A stretch of DNA of 64,000 nt from Actinoplanes siamensis. GTDB lineage: Bacteria > Actinomycetota > Actinomycetes > Mycobacteriales > Micromonosporaceae. The position numbers and the translations under genes are program-made. Under the pieces are notes generated by a model. The model did no database searches, had not been told where the DNA came from, and saw only the letters and a list, made by a program, of their open reading frames with translations. The stretch lies in the NCBI RefSeq assembly GCF_016862395.1, contig NZ_BOMW01000062.1:1-64000 (forward strand), given 5' to 3'. Of this stretch, positions 40,275-48,138 are shown piece after piece; the first letter of the stretch is position 1, and each line of letters opens with the position of its first letter.

Positions 40275-42893
40275 ATGTTCGATCAGGACCGGTACCGGGT
40301 GGAGGTGCTGGACCCGGCGCGGCGCAACGGCAACACCCCGCCGGCGGACCTTCTCCTGCGGTACGGCATCGACACCGGCCGACCACCCCGCGGTGACGCC
40401 TTCGACGCGCACGTCACCGCGGTCGTCAAGTACTGGCAGCAGCTGGGCACCCAGCGCAAGGTCTACCAGAAGATCGTGGAGGCGCTGAACGCCGCGCACA
40501 CGAAACTGCGCGACGGCGGGCAGCTCTCCGCCGAGCATTTCCTCGCCGAGCGCGAGCGGGTCGCCAAGGAGACCGGCCGCGCGCTGGACGAGATCGTCAA
40601 CGAGCTGGCCAGCGACCCGGTGGTGTCCGCCGCCGCGCTGGCCGCCGCGGCCGCCCCGCTCGGCGGCGCGGCCGTCGAGGCCCGGCTGCGCGAGCTGCTG
40701 GCCCGCAAGCGGGTCCGGGTGATCGACGAGCTCTGGCCGCTGCCGGAGAGCCCACCGCCGGGCGGCCGCGTGGTGCTGCGCAGCACCCGGACGCTGGGCC
40801 TGCCGCTCTCCCTGCACGTGCTCGCCGACGACCGGGCGGCGGTCGCCTTCACACTGCGCTCCGGCCTGCGGGTCGAGGGCCGCCCGCTGACCACGGGCCG
40901 GTTCGACGGCGTACGCGCCCGGGCCGAGCGGCAGAGGCAGGACGACCGCAAGACCGCCACCGAGAGCCTGCTGGCCGCGCTGAGCGGGGCGATCGCCGAC
41001 GGCACCGTCGGCGAGCTGGTGCTCTGGGAGCTGACCGAGGCGGTGCGGCCGGCCGCCGGGCTGGGCAAGGTGCGCGTGGTGGCCCGCGAGGCGACCCGGC
41101 TCGGGCTGCCGCGCGAGGAGGCCGAGGAGTTCGCGCTCGCGGTGCTCAACCGGGGGACCGGGACGCCGGACCGGCGGGACGCGACCGGCGAGATCGAGGA
41201 ACTGCTGGTCCGCGGGGAGCTGCGGGCGGCCGAGCGGGCGTTGCTCACGCTCCCCGCGAACGAGGGCGCCGACCTGCGGGAACGGGTCCGGGACGCGGTG
41301 CGGCGCGTGGCCGAGCTGGCCGCGCGGGCCCAGCAGGAGATCGCCGCGGGCCGCCCGGAGCACGCCGCCGAGCTGCTCACCACAGCGGTCCGGGAAGCCG
41401 CCGACGACACCGACCTGGCCGGCCGGCTGCGCGCCGTCGCCCCGCCGCCGGCGCCGGCCGTGCGGGCCGGCACCGCCGCCGGCGAACGGGTCACGGTCAG
41501 CTGGACGCCGAGCCCGGCACGCACCGGCGGCGTGACCTATCAGGTGGTGCGCACCCGGCAACGGCCCGCCGGCTCGGCCGGCGACGGCGACGTGGTGGGC
41601 CGGACCGACGGCAACGAGCTGGCCGACGCCGGCGCACCGGCCGGCGACGACCTCTTCTACACCGTCTTCGCGACACGCTCGGCGGGTGTGTGGTCGCCGG
41701 GCGCCACGGCCGGGCCGGTGTCGCTGCTGCCCGACGTCACCGGGGTGAGCGCGGTGGCCGACGAGTCGAGCGTGCGGGTCACCTGGTCGGCACGCCCGGA
41801 CGCGACCGGGTTCACGGTGGTCCGCGAGCCGGGCGGAGCGCCGGTGCGGGCCGGGCGCAACGGGTTCTCCGACGAGAACCTCGAGCCCGGCGTGCAGTAC
41901 CGCTATCTGATCCGGGCCGGCTATCCGGCGCTGTCGAGCGGGGTCACCGTCACGGCCACCCCGCAGGCCGCCCCGGAGGAGGTGCCGGACCTGGCCGTGG
42001 AGCCGCTGCCCGGACAGGACCCGGGACGGTTGCGGCTGGCCTGGACGCTGCCGGCGAGCGGGGACGTGGTGTTGCGCTCGGCGGCGCACCGGCCGCGATG
42101 GCACCGGGGGGCCGAGATCACCGGCGCGGAGCTCACGTCGTACGGCCGGGAATTGATCGGAAGAGCGGAGCCGGCGGCGGACCGCCGGGCCGCGCTGGTC
42201 CTGCCCATGCCCGCCGGGCGGGTCTTCGTCACCGCCTTCAGCGTCGGCGGCGGCCGGGCGATCACCGGACCGACGGTCTCGGTCACCAACGTCGCTCCGG
42301 TCACCGACCTGCGGGCCCGGCGCGTCGGCCCGGTCGTGCGGCTCGGCTGGGGCTGGCCGGACGGCGTGTCCCTGGTGCGGGTGCGCTGGTGGCCGGAGGA
42401 CGGCTCACCGGAGCAGTCCGAGCAGGTCGACTGCTGGCTGCGCGCCTACCGCGACGACGGCGGCCTGCAGATCACCACAGGGCTGCGGCCGGTCCGGATC
42501 TTGGTGGCCACGGTCAGCCGGGACGGCGAGGGCGAGACCGTGGGCAGTCCGGTCGGCGTGCGGGTGGCCGGCGGCGGCGTCCCGGTGCACTACCGGTTCG
42601 TGCAGGCCGGCACGTTCCGGCGGCGGACCCTCCTGGAGCTGACCGCCGAGCAGCCCTGTCCCCTGCCCGACCTGGTGGTGGTGCAGTCGCCGGGCCGGGT
42701 GGTGCCGCTGCGCGCGGACCAGGGCACCGAGGTGGCGCGGATCCCGGCCCAGCGCCTGGAGCCGGGGCGGCCGGTCTCGGTGGAGGTGCCGGTGCGGAAC
42801 GCGCGCGGACCGTACCGGCTCGGCTGTTTCGTCGACGACCACTCCGGCAGCGGGTCGGACGTGGTGCTCAAGGGGATCCCGGGGGGCGGCTGA
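40275..42893 (+). CDS. SaeA-like protein with fibronectin-type-III repeats
   Basis: 872 residues. An N-terminal helical domain (VEVLDPARRNGNTPPADLLL, HVTAVVKYWQQLGTQRKVYQ) is shared with proteins from NTPase conflict operons and has a Hsp70-partner flavour, but I cannot name it firmly. From ~residue 395 there are four or more Fn3-like beta-sandwiches (ERVTVSWTPSPARTGGVTYQ, SSVRVTWSARPDATGFTVVRE, GRLRLAWTLP, VVRLGWGWPDGVSLVRVRWW). Probably a scaffold or recognition protein. ATG 40275 lies 14 bp after the Hsp70 gene and 3 bp before the GTPase gene. Confidence 0.7.
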   Translation: MFDQDRYRVEVLDPARRNGNTPPADLLLRYGIDTGRPPRGDAFDAHVTAVVKYWQQLGTQRKVYQKIVEALNAAHTKLRDGGQLSAEHFLAERERVAKETGRALDEIVNELASDPVVSAAALAAAAAPLGGAAVEARLRELLARKRVRVIDELWPLPESPPPGGRVVLRSTRTLGLPLSLHVLADDRAAVAFTLRSGLRVEGRPLTTGRFDGVRARAERQRQDDRKTATESLLAALSGAIADGTVGELVLWELTEAVRPAAGLGKVRVVAREATRLGLPREEAEEFALAVLNRGTGTPDRRDATGEIEELLVRGELRAAERALLTLPANEGADLRERVRDAVRRVAELAARAQQEIAAGRPEHAAELLTTAVREAADDTDLAGRLRAVAPPPAPAVRAGTAAGERVTVSWTPSPARTGGVTYQVVRTRQRPAGSAGDGDVVGRTDGNELADAGAPAGDDLFYTVFATRSAGVWSPGATAGPVSLLPDVTGVSAVADESSVRVTWSARPDATGFTVVREPGGAPVRAGRNGFSDENLEPGVQYRYLIRAGYPALSSGVTVTATPQAAPEEVPDLAVEPLPGQDPGRLRLAWTLPASGDVVLRSAAHRPRWHRGAEITGAELTSYGRELIGRAEPAADRRAALVLPMPAGRVFVTAFSVGGGRAITGPTVSVTNVAPVTDLRARRVGPVVRLGWGWPDGVSLVRVRWWPEDGSPEQSEQVDCWLRAYRDDGGLQITTGLRPVRILVATVSRDGEGETVGSPVGVRVAGGGVPVHYRFVQAGTFRRRTLLELTAEQPCPLPDLVVVQSPGRVVPLRADQGTEVARIPAQRLEPGRPVSVEVPVRNARGPYRLGCFVDDHSGSGSDVVLKGIPGGG

Positions 42894-42896
42894 ACC

Positions 42897-44105
42897 ATGG
42901 CGCGACTGACCTGCCCGTACTGCTACCGGACGTTCGCCGAGAAGGACATGCTGTTCCGTTGCAGCGGCATGCGGTCGGCGGACGGCCGGTTCTGCGAGCC
43001 GGCGCCCGACCCGGTCCGGGTGGCGCTCAAGGACCCGATGGTGGTGCTGCCGGTGGTGGAGGGCAACGGCCGGAAGCTGTCCGCGGTCTGCAAGGCCTGC
43101 GGCAACACCGCGACAGTGCAGATCTGCCCGCACTGCCACGCCCAGCTCCCGGTGCACTACGGCAAGCTGGACACCCGGATCGTGGCGATGATCGGCGCCA
43201 AGTTCAGCGGCAAGTCCGTCTACACCACGGTGCTGATGCACGAGCTGATCCACCGGGTCGGCCGGCGCTTCGACGCCGCGGTGGTCGGCGCCGACGAGCG
43301 CACCCGCAAGGAGTTCGGCAACGAGGAACGCGCCCTCTACACCGAGGGGGTGCTGCCGATCACCACCCAGCCGGCGAACGTCGGCGAGGAGGGCCGGCAG
43401 CCGTTCGTCTTCAAGTTCTCGCTCGGCGAGCGCAGGCGTTTCCGCAGCACGCTGAAGCACACGGTGCTGTCGTTCTTCGACACCGCCGGGGAGGACCTGG
43501 AGACCGCCCGCGGCGTCGCGCAGAACGTCGGTTACCTGGCCGGCGCGCACGGCATCATCGTGCTGCTCGACCCGCTGACCATCCCGCAGCTGGTGCCGAC
43601 CCTGGGCCTGGACCCGGGTGTGCTGCCGGCCCGGGCGCAGCGGCAGGCGGCGCAGGGCGACAGCCCGATCAACATCCTCACCCGGGTCACCGAGGTGCTG
43701 CAGCAGGTGCCCGGCGTCGGGCCGAACCGCATGATCGACGTGCCGGTGGCGATCGCGTTCTCCAAGGTGGACGCGCTCTGGGAGGCGTTGCCCGAGGACA
43801 GCCCGCTGCGCCAGCCGGCGCCGGACACGCCCTGGTTCCCGGAGTCGGACAGCCTCGCCCTGCACCACTACGTCCAGGCGTTGCTGCAGGAGTGGGAGGG
43901 CGGGCAGATCGACCAGCTGCTGCACAAGCATTACCGCACCTACCGGTACTTCGGGTTGTCCGCGCTGGGCGCGGTGCCGCCCGCTCTGGAACCCGCTCAG
44001 CAGCGGCAGCGGATCGCCAAGTCCGGCATCCAGCCGCACCGGGTCGAGGACCCGTTCCTCTGGCTGCTGAGCCGGCTCAAGGTGATCGAGACGGGGAGGG
44101 ACTGA
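42897..44105 (+). CDS. Zinc-ribbon GTPase (TRAFAC-like, DO-GTPase type)
   Basis: 402 residues. N-terminal zinc ribbons (CPYC at 6-9, CKAC at 66-69, CPHC at 77-80) precede a P-loop NTPase with Walker A GAKFSGKS (100-107), Walker B/switch II DTAGED at 195-200 and a guanine-specificity-like SKVD at 289-292. The layout matches the double-GTPase/GTPase-associated conflict systems. It and the membrane GTPase at 46473 form a pair flanking the GAP1-like gene. ATG 42897. Confidence 0.82.
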   Translation: MARLTCPYCYRTFAEKDMLFRCSGMRSADGRFCEPAPDPVRVALKDPMVVLPVVEGNGRKLSAVCKACGNTATVQICPHCHAQLPVHYGKLDTRIVAMIGAKFSGKSVYTTVLMHELIHRVGRRFDAAVVGADERTRKEFGNEERALYTEGVLPITTQPANVGEEGRQPFVFKFSLGERRRFRSTLKHTVLSFFDTAGEDLETARGVAQNVGYLAGAHGIIVLLDPLTIPQLVPTLGLDPGVLPARAQRQAAQGDSPINILTRVTEVLQQVPGVGPNRMIDVPVAIAFSKVDALWEALPEDSPLRQPAPDTPWFPESDSLALHHYVQALLQEWEGGQIDQLLHKHYRTYRYFGLSALGAVPPALEPAQQRQRIAKSGIQPHRVEDPFLWLLSRLKVIETGRD

Positions 44106-44106
44106 G

Positions 44107-46455
44107 ATGGGCGTCCCGCAGATGTACTACACCTCCTGCGAGCGCGGGCTGGCCGGGTACTCCGGCTTCCAGTTCAACGCGGCCACCCCGGGCGTCTCCG
44201 GCGCGGTGCTGCGGCGGGTGGAGCAGGCCACGTCGTACGAACCGCCGCGCTCGCTGGGCTACGAGCCGACCGCCGAGCAGATCGCGGCCACCCCGGTCAA
44301 CCTCTGTTACCTGCCCGGCGCCGACGGCGAGCCGGCGATCCTGGCCAACACGGTCTTCGTCGGCAACGACTACTCGCAGCGCTTCGGCAACTACTTCGTG
44401 CACGCGCTGAGCCTGCCGGCGGCCGAGCACGACCTCGGCGGCGCGCTGCCCATCGACTTCTGGCGGGCCGGGTTCTGGGCCCGCGCCGAGGCGCCCGGTC
44501 CCGAGCTGCCGGAGCTGGACCCGCGGCCGGCCGCGGGCTTCGACGTCGACGCGTTCCTGCAGGACGGCCGCCTCGGCACGCTGCCGCGGATGCTCACCGC
44601 GGTGGAGCGGGCGATCGTCGCGGGCGAGCGGCCGGTGATCGTCGTGCACGAGGAGACCGAGCAGGTCGCCCGGTGGATCGCCGCGCTCTGCCGGCTGCTG
44701 CCGCCGGCGCTGGCCGGGCGGTTCGCGTTCGCGACCTATCAGTACCGTCCCGGCCGCGGCCGCGAGCACCTGGTCGGCACGGTGCCGACCAGCGACTTCA
44801 CGGTGACCGAGGCGACGCTGCGCAGCTTCGCGGTCTTCGACCTGGCCGGCGGCGTGACGTCGGACGTCGACGCGCACCCGCTGGCCGAGCTGCTGACCGC
44901 GGCCGGCGCCGAGGACGCCGGCCAGCTGTGGGAGCTGGCCGGGGAGTTCTCCGCCGGCACGGAACGCGACTTCGACGACTGGTACCCGGTGGCGGTGGCC
45001 GCCGCGCAGTGCGCCCGGCTGCCGGTCAACGAGGCGGACCTGGACGCGGTGCTGGCCTGGCTGCCCGGCAACGCCGGCCGGCTGGGCCCGGACACCGTCG
45101 CCCGGATCGTCGAGGAATGCCTCGACCATGTGCGGCTCACGCTGCCGCAGTGCCTGGTGCTGGTCCGGGTGGCGGCCGCGGCCCAGGATCCGGGGCTGCA
45201 GGCGAACACCGAGGTCAGCGCATTCGAGCGGCTGCTGCGGGAGCCGGCCGCGGCGCCCGCCGACGTGCCGCGGCTGGTCACCCGGGACGGCGCCGGGTAC
45301 GCCCGCCAGCAGGTGGTCACCCTCCTGGACGGCGCGGCGCCCGGCCCGGACACCGTCGACGTGCTCAGCCTGGCCGTCCGCACCCGGGTGGAGCTGTCCG
45401 ACGGCGAGCTGGAGGGGTACGGCCACGACCTGATCACCCCGCTGCTGCTGGCCGACCCGGAACGGCAGCCACCGGCTGTCCTGCGCGACGTCCCGGCCCT
45501 GCGCCGCGGCGTGCTGCGCGGCCTCGGCGAGGCGCTGTCCAACCGGGAGCGCGGGGTGCTGGCGGTGGCCACCCGGCTGGCCGGCGGGACGGTGCCGGAG
45601 GAGGAGTTCGCCGCGTACCGCCCGCTGCACCGGCTGCTCGAACTGTCCCGCGCGTCGAGCGACCCGAAACGGCGGATCCCGGCGCTGAAACGGCTCAGCG
45701 ACCAGGGTGCCCCGGACCGGGCGGTGCTCACCGCGCTCTGGCCGGACGGCTGGCGGCTGGCCGAGGCCGCCGAGGTGACCCGCGAGGTGCCGAAGCGGTT
45801 CTGGGAGTCGGACGCCATGGTGGCGCTGCTCGACGACGTGCTGAAGATCTCCCAGATGCCGCAGGGCGGCTGGCCGCACTACGCCGTGGTGAGCGCGTTC
45901 GCCGCCGAGCAGAACCTGACCGGGCGGCTCTCGGCCACCGCGCGGACCCACGTCGAGCAGCTGCAACGCGCCAGGGAACTGGTCCGGCGGGTGGACCGGA
46001 CCGGCGAGACCAAGCTGCCGCCGCTCGCCGCCCAGGTGATCGAGTTCTTCCGGCAGACCGAGCCGCCGGCCCGCTCCTGGCTCGCCGGTCAACTGCCTGG
46101 GCTGCTGCTCCGGCTGGACGCCGCGACCCTGGCCCAGGTGCTGCCGGAGCTGCCGTCGGAGGTCCGCCGGCGTTACCGCGCCCAGCTCACCGAGTTGCTG
46201 CGCGGCGCCGACCTGGGCGCCGCGGCCACCGCCTTCGAGCTGTTCCACCGGTTCACCGGCAAGCAGCCGGACCACGCCCGCAAGCTCAACGACGTGCTCG
46301 CCGCGACCGTGGCCCGGTGGAAGTCACGCGACCTGGACGCGCTGGAGAAGCTGCTCGCCCACAGCAAAGTCAAGGGACTGGCCGAACACGTCGCCCAGTG
46401 GCGCGAGGCCCGGGTGCCGCGGGGCATCGGGCGCTTCCTGCCGCGGCGACGGTGA
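44107..46455 (+). CDS. GTPase-associated protein 1 (GAP1-like)
   Basis: 782 residues. The N-terminus MYYTSCERGLAGYSGFQFNA, YEPTAEQIAATPVNLCYLP and DYSQRFGNYFVHALSL is the GAP1-N domain always found beside TRAFAC-like GTPases of bacterial conflict operons. The remainder is alpha-helical (a middle and a C-terminal domain) with no catalytic motif. Probably an adaptor or regulator of the two flanking GTPases. It begins 1 bp after the zinc-ribbon GTPase gene. Confidence 0.78.
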   Translation: MGVPQMYYTSCERGLAGYSGFQFNAATPGVSGAVLRRVEQATSYEPPRSLGYEPTAEQIAATPVNLCYLPGADGEPAILANTVFVGNDYSQRFGNYFVHALSLPAAEHDLGGALPIDFWRAGFWARAEAPGPELPELDPRPAAGFDVDAFLQDGRLGTLPRMLTAVERAIVAGERPVIVVHEETEQVARWIAALCRLLPPALAGRFAFATYQYRPGRGREHLVGTVPTSDFTVTEATLRSFAVFDLAGGVTSDVDAHPLAELLTAAGAEDAGQLWELAGEFSAGTERDFDDWYPVAVAAAQCARLPVNEADLDAVLAWLPGNAGRLGPDTVARIVEECLDHVRLTLPQCLVLVRVAAAAQDPGLQANTEVSAFERLLREPAAAPADVPRLVTRDGAGYARQQVVTLLDGAAPGPDTVDVLSLAVRTRVELSDGELEGYGHDLITPLLLADPERQPPAVLRDVPALRRGVLRGLGEALSNRERGVLAVATRLAGGTVPEEEFAAYRPLHRLLELSRASSDPKRRIPALKRLSDQGAPDRAVLTALWPDGWRLAEAAEVTREVPKRFWESDAMVALLDDVLKISQMPQGGWPHYAVVSAFAAEQNLTGRLSATARTHVEQLQRARELVRRVDRTGETKLPPLAAQVIEFFRQTEPPARSWLAGQLPGLLLRLDAATLAQVLPELPSEVRRRYRAQLTELLRGADLGAAATAFELFHRFTGKQPDHARKLNDVLAATVARWKSRDLDALEKLLAHSKVKGLAEHVAQWREARVPRGIGRFLPRRR

Positions 46456-46472
46456 GAACCGCGGGAGACTCC

Positions 46473-47987
46473 GTGTTCTACCTGCTTTTCCTCCTCGTCT
46501 GGTACGCGCTGGTCGGCACCGTGTTCATCGTGCTCGGCCTCCCCCTGGTGATCGTCGCGAGCGGTGTCTTCCTGGTCCTGTGCACCGGCGCCTACCTGCG
46601 GGCCAGCGGCCAGGCCCTGGGCATGCGGCTGCCCGGCGAGACGGTCCCGGTCCCCCAACCGCCGGGCGTGCCGGCCTACGTGCACTACCTGTCCGGCCCG
46701 GCCGGCCGGGACCTGCGGCAGGTCGCCCGGCTGACCTGGCGTGACATGCGGCGGCAGGCGGAGACCACCCGGACCTGGCTGAAGAGCAGGTTCTTCCACT
46801 ACGGCATGAACAACTACCGCCGGGCGGTAGGCGTGCTCCTCGCCGCCGGGGTGGTCGCCGGCGCGGTGATCACCGCGCTGGTGATGACGTTCGTGGCGCT
46901 CGGCGCGCTGCTCGTCTGGGGACTGCTGTTCGTGCTCGCCAAGGCCCTGCTCTACCTGCTGCGCGGGCTGGACTTGGGACTGTCGCAGCTGCGCGGGATC
47001 AAGCTGACCTGCCCGGCGTGCCATCACCGGGTGGTGTATCCGGCGTACGACTGCCCCAACCCGCTCTGCTCGCACCGGCACAAGGACGTGCGGCCGGGCC
47101 GGTACGGGCTGCTGCGCCGGACCTGCTGGTGCGGGTACCGGATGCCGACGTTGCTGCTGCTCGGCAGCCACCGGATGACCGCGTGGTGCCCGCACTGCGA
47201 GGCGCCGATGGCCGAGGGCGCCGGCACCGCCCGGGAGATCGTGATCCCGATGCTCGGCGCGACCACCGCCGGCAAGACGCGGATGATGCTGGCGCTGGCC
47301 GCCACGATGACCGGCGGCGAGCGGTCGGGCATCTCGGCGACCACCGCCGACGAGCCGACCGGGAACGCGCTCGCGCAGATGCAGGAGGCGCTGGCCGCCC
47401 GCGGGGACACCGGCAAGACGATCGCCGAGGACGCGGTCCGGGCGTACTCGTTCAACCTCGGCGGCGGCCGGGTGCGGCGCCTGGTGCACATCTACGACCC
47501 GCCCGGCGAGGACTTCGGCGACTCGGCCCGGCTGCAGGCGCGCCGCTTCCTGCGCGGCGCGCACGCGTTCGTCTTCGTCGTCGACCCGTTCGCGATCCCG
47601 GACGTCTGGAACTCGCTGAACCCGCAGGCGCAGCGCGAGTACCGGGCGATCCGATCGTCGCAGCCGCCCAGCTACATCTTCGAGCAGGTGCTGGAGAACC
47701 TGAACGGGATGGGTGTGCGCACCGCCGACAAGTCGCTCGCGGTCGCGGTCACCAAGAGCGACCTGACCTCGGACCTGCCGATCTGCGCCGGGCTGGGCGA
47801 CGGCAACGACGCGGTGCGCGGCTGGCTCAGCGACCGGGTCGGGATGGCGAACATGGTGCGCTCGATCGAGAAGTCGTTCGGGGATGTGCGGTACTTCCAC
47901 ACCACCGCGCGGTTCACCCCGGCCGGAACCGATCAGAACGTGCACGACCTGCTCAAGTGGACGCTCGGCCGGTACGGGGTGAACTGA
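46473..47987 (+). CDS. Membrane-anchored zinc-ribbon GTPase
   Basis: 504 residues. Two N-terminal transmembrane segments (residues ~2-40) and two more (~118-165), zinc-binding pairs (CPAC 180-183, C194/C199, CWC 218-220, CPHC 239-242), then a P-loop domain: Walker A GATTAGKT at 262-269, DPPG at 342-345, and TKSD at 427-430 in the guanine-recognition position. GTG 46473 has GGGAG 5 bases upstream; GTG 46452, overlapping the previous stop as GTGA, is an in-frame alternative. The second GTPase of the pair, anchoring the system to the membrane. Confidence 0.82.
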   Translation: MFYLLFLLVWYALVGTVFIVLGLPLVIVASGVFLVLCTGAYLRASGQALGMRLPGETVPVPQPPGVPAYVHYLSGPAGRDLRQVARLTWRDMRRQAETTRTWLKSRFFHYGMNNYRRAVGVLLAAGVVAGAVITALVMTFVALGALLVWGLLFVLAKALLYLLRGLDLGLSQLRGIKLTCPACHHRVVYPAYDCPNPLCSHRHKDVRPGRYGLLRRTCWCGYRMPTLLLLGSHRMTAWCPHCEAPMAEGAGTAREIVIPMLGATTAGKTRMMLALAATMTGGERSGISATTADEPTGNALAQMQEALAARGDTGKTIAEDAVRAYSFNLGGGRVRRLVHIYDPPGEDFGDSARLQARRFLRGAHAFVFVVDPFAIPDVWNSLNPQAQREYRAIRSSQPPSYIFEQVLENLNGMGVRTADKSLAVAVTKSDLTSDLPICAGLGDGNDAVRGWLSDRVGMANMVRSIEKSFGDVRYFHTTARFTPAGTDQNVHDLLKWTLGRYGVN

Positions 47988-47988
47988 G

Positions 47989-48138
47989 ATGGTGGCTGTC
48001 GATCCGTACTCGCGCTGGCGCCGCGCGGTCTACGTCGCCGGGGTGGTGGTGGTCTGCCTGCTCACCGCCGCGGTCCTGCTCCTGCTGCTGGCCTGCCTGA
48101 TCCGGCTGCTGCCCGGCACCGGTTCCGGCACACGTTGA
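47989..48138 (+). CDS. 49-residue membrane microprotein
   Basis: A basic N-terminus (MVAVDPYSRWRRAVY) followed by one strong transmembrane helix (AGVVVVCLLTAAVLLLLLAC) and a short tail. It begins 1 bp after the membrane GTPase stop and its TGA overlaps the ATG of the CHAT gene (TGATG). The perfect packing supports a real gene despite its size. Function unknown; a membrane effector, holin-like or regulatory subunit are all possible. Confidence 0.68.
   Translation: MVAVDPYSRWRRAVYVAGVVVVCLLTAAVLLLLLACLIRLLPGTGSGTR

Noticed and set aside
38416..46275. Long minus-strand open frames opposite the Hsp70/GTPase operon
   Set aside because: All are GC-driven shadows rich in Arg, His, Gly and Leu without motifs; the plus-strand genes overlap tightly and carry clear domains.
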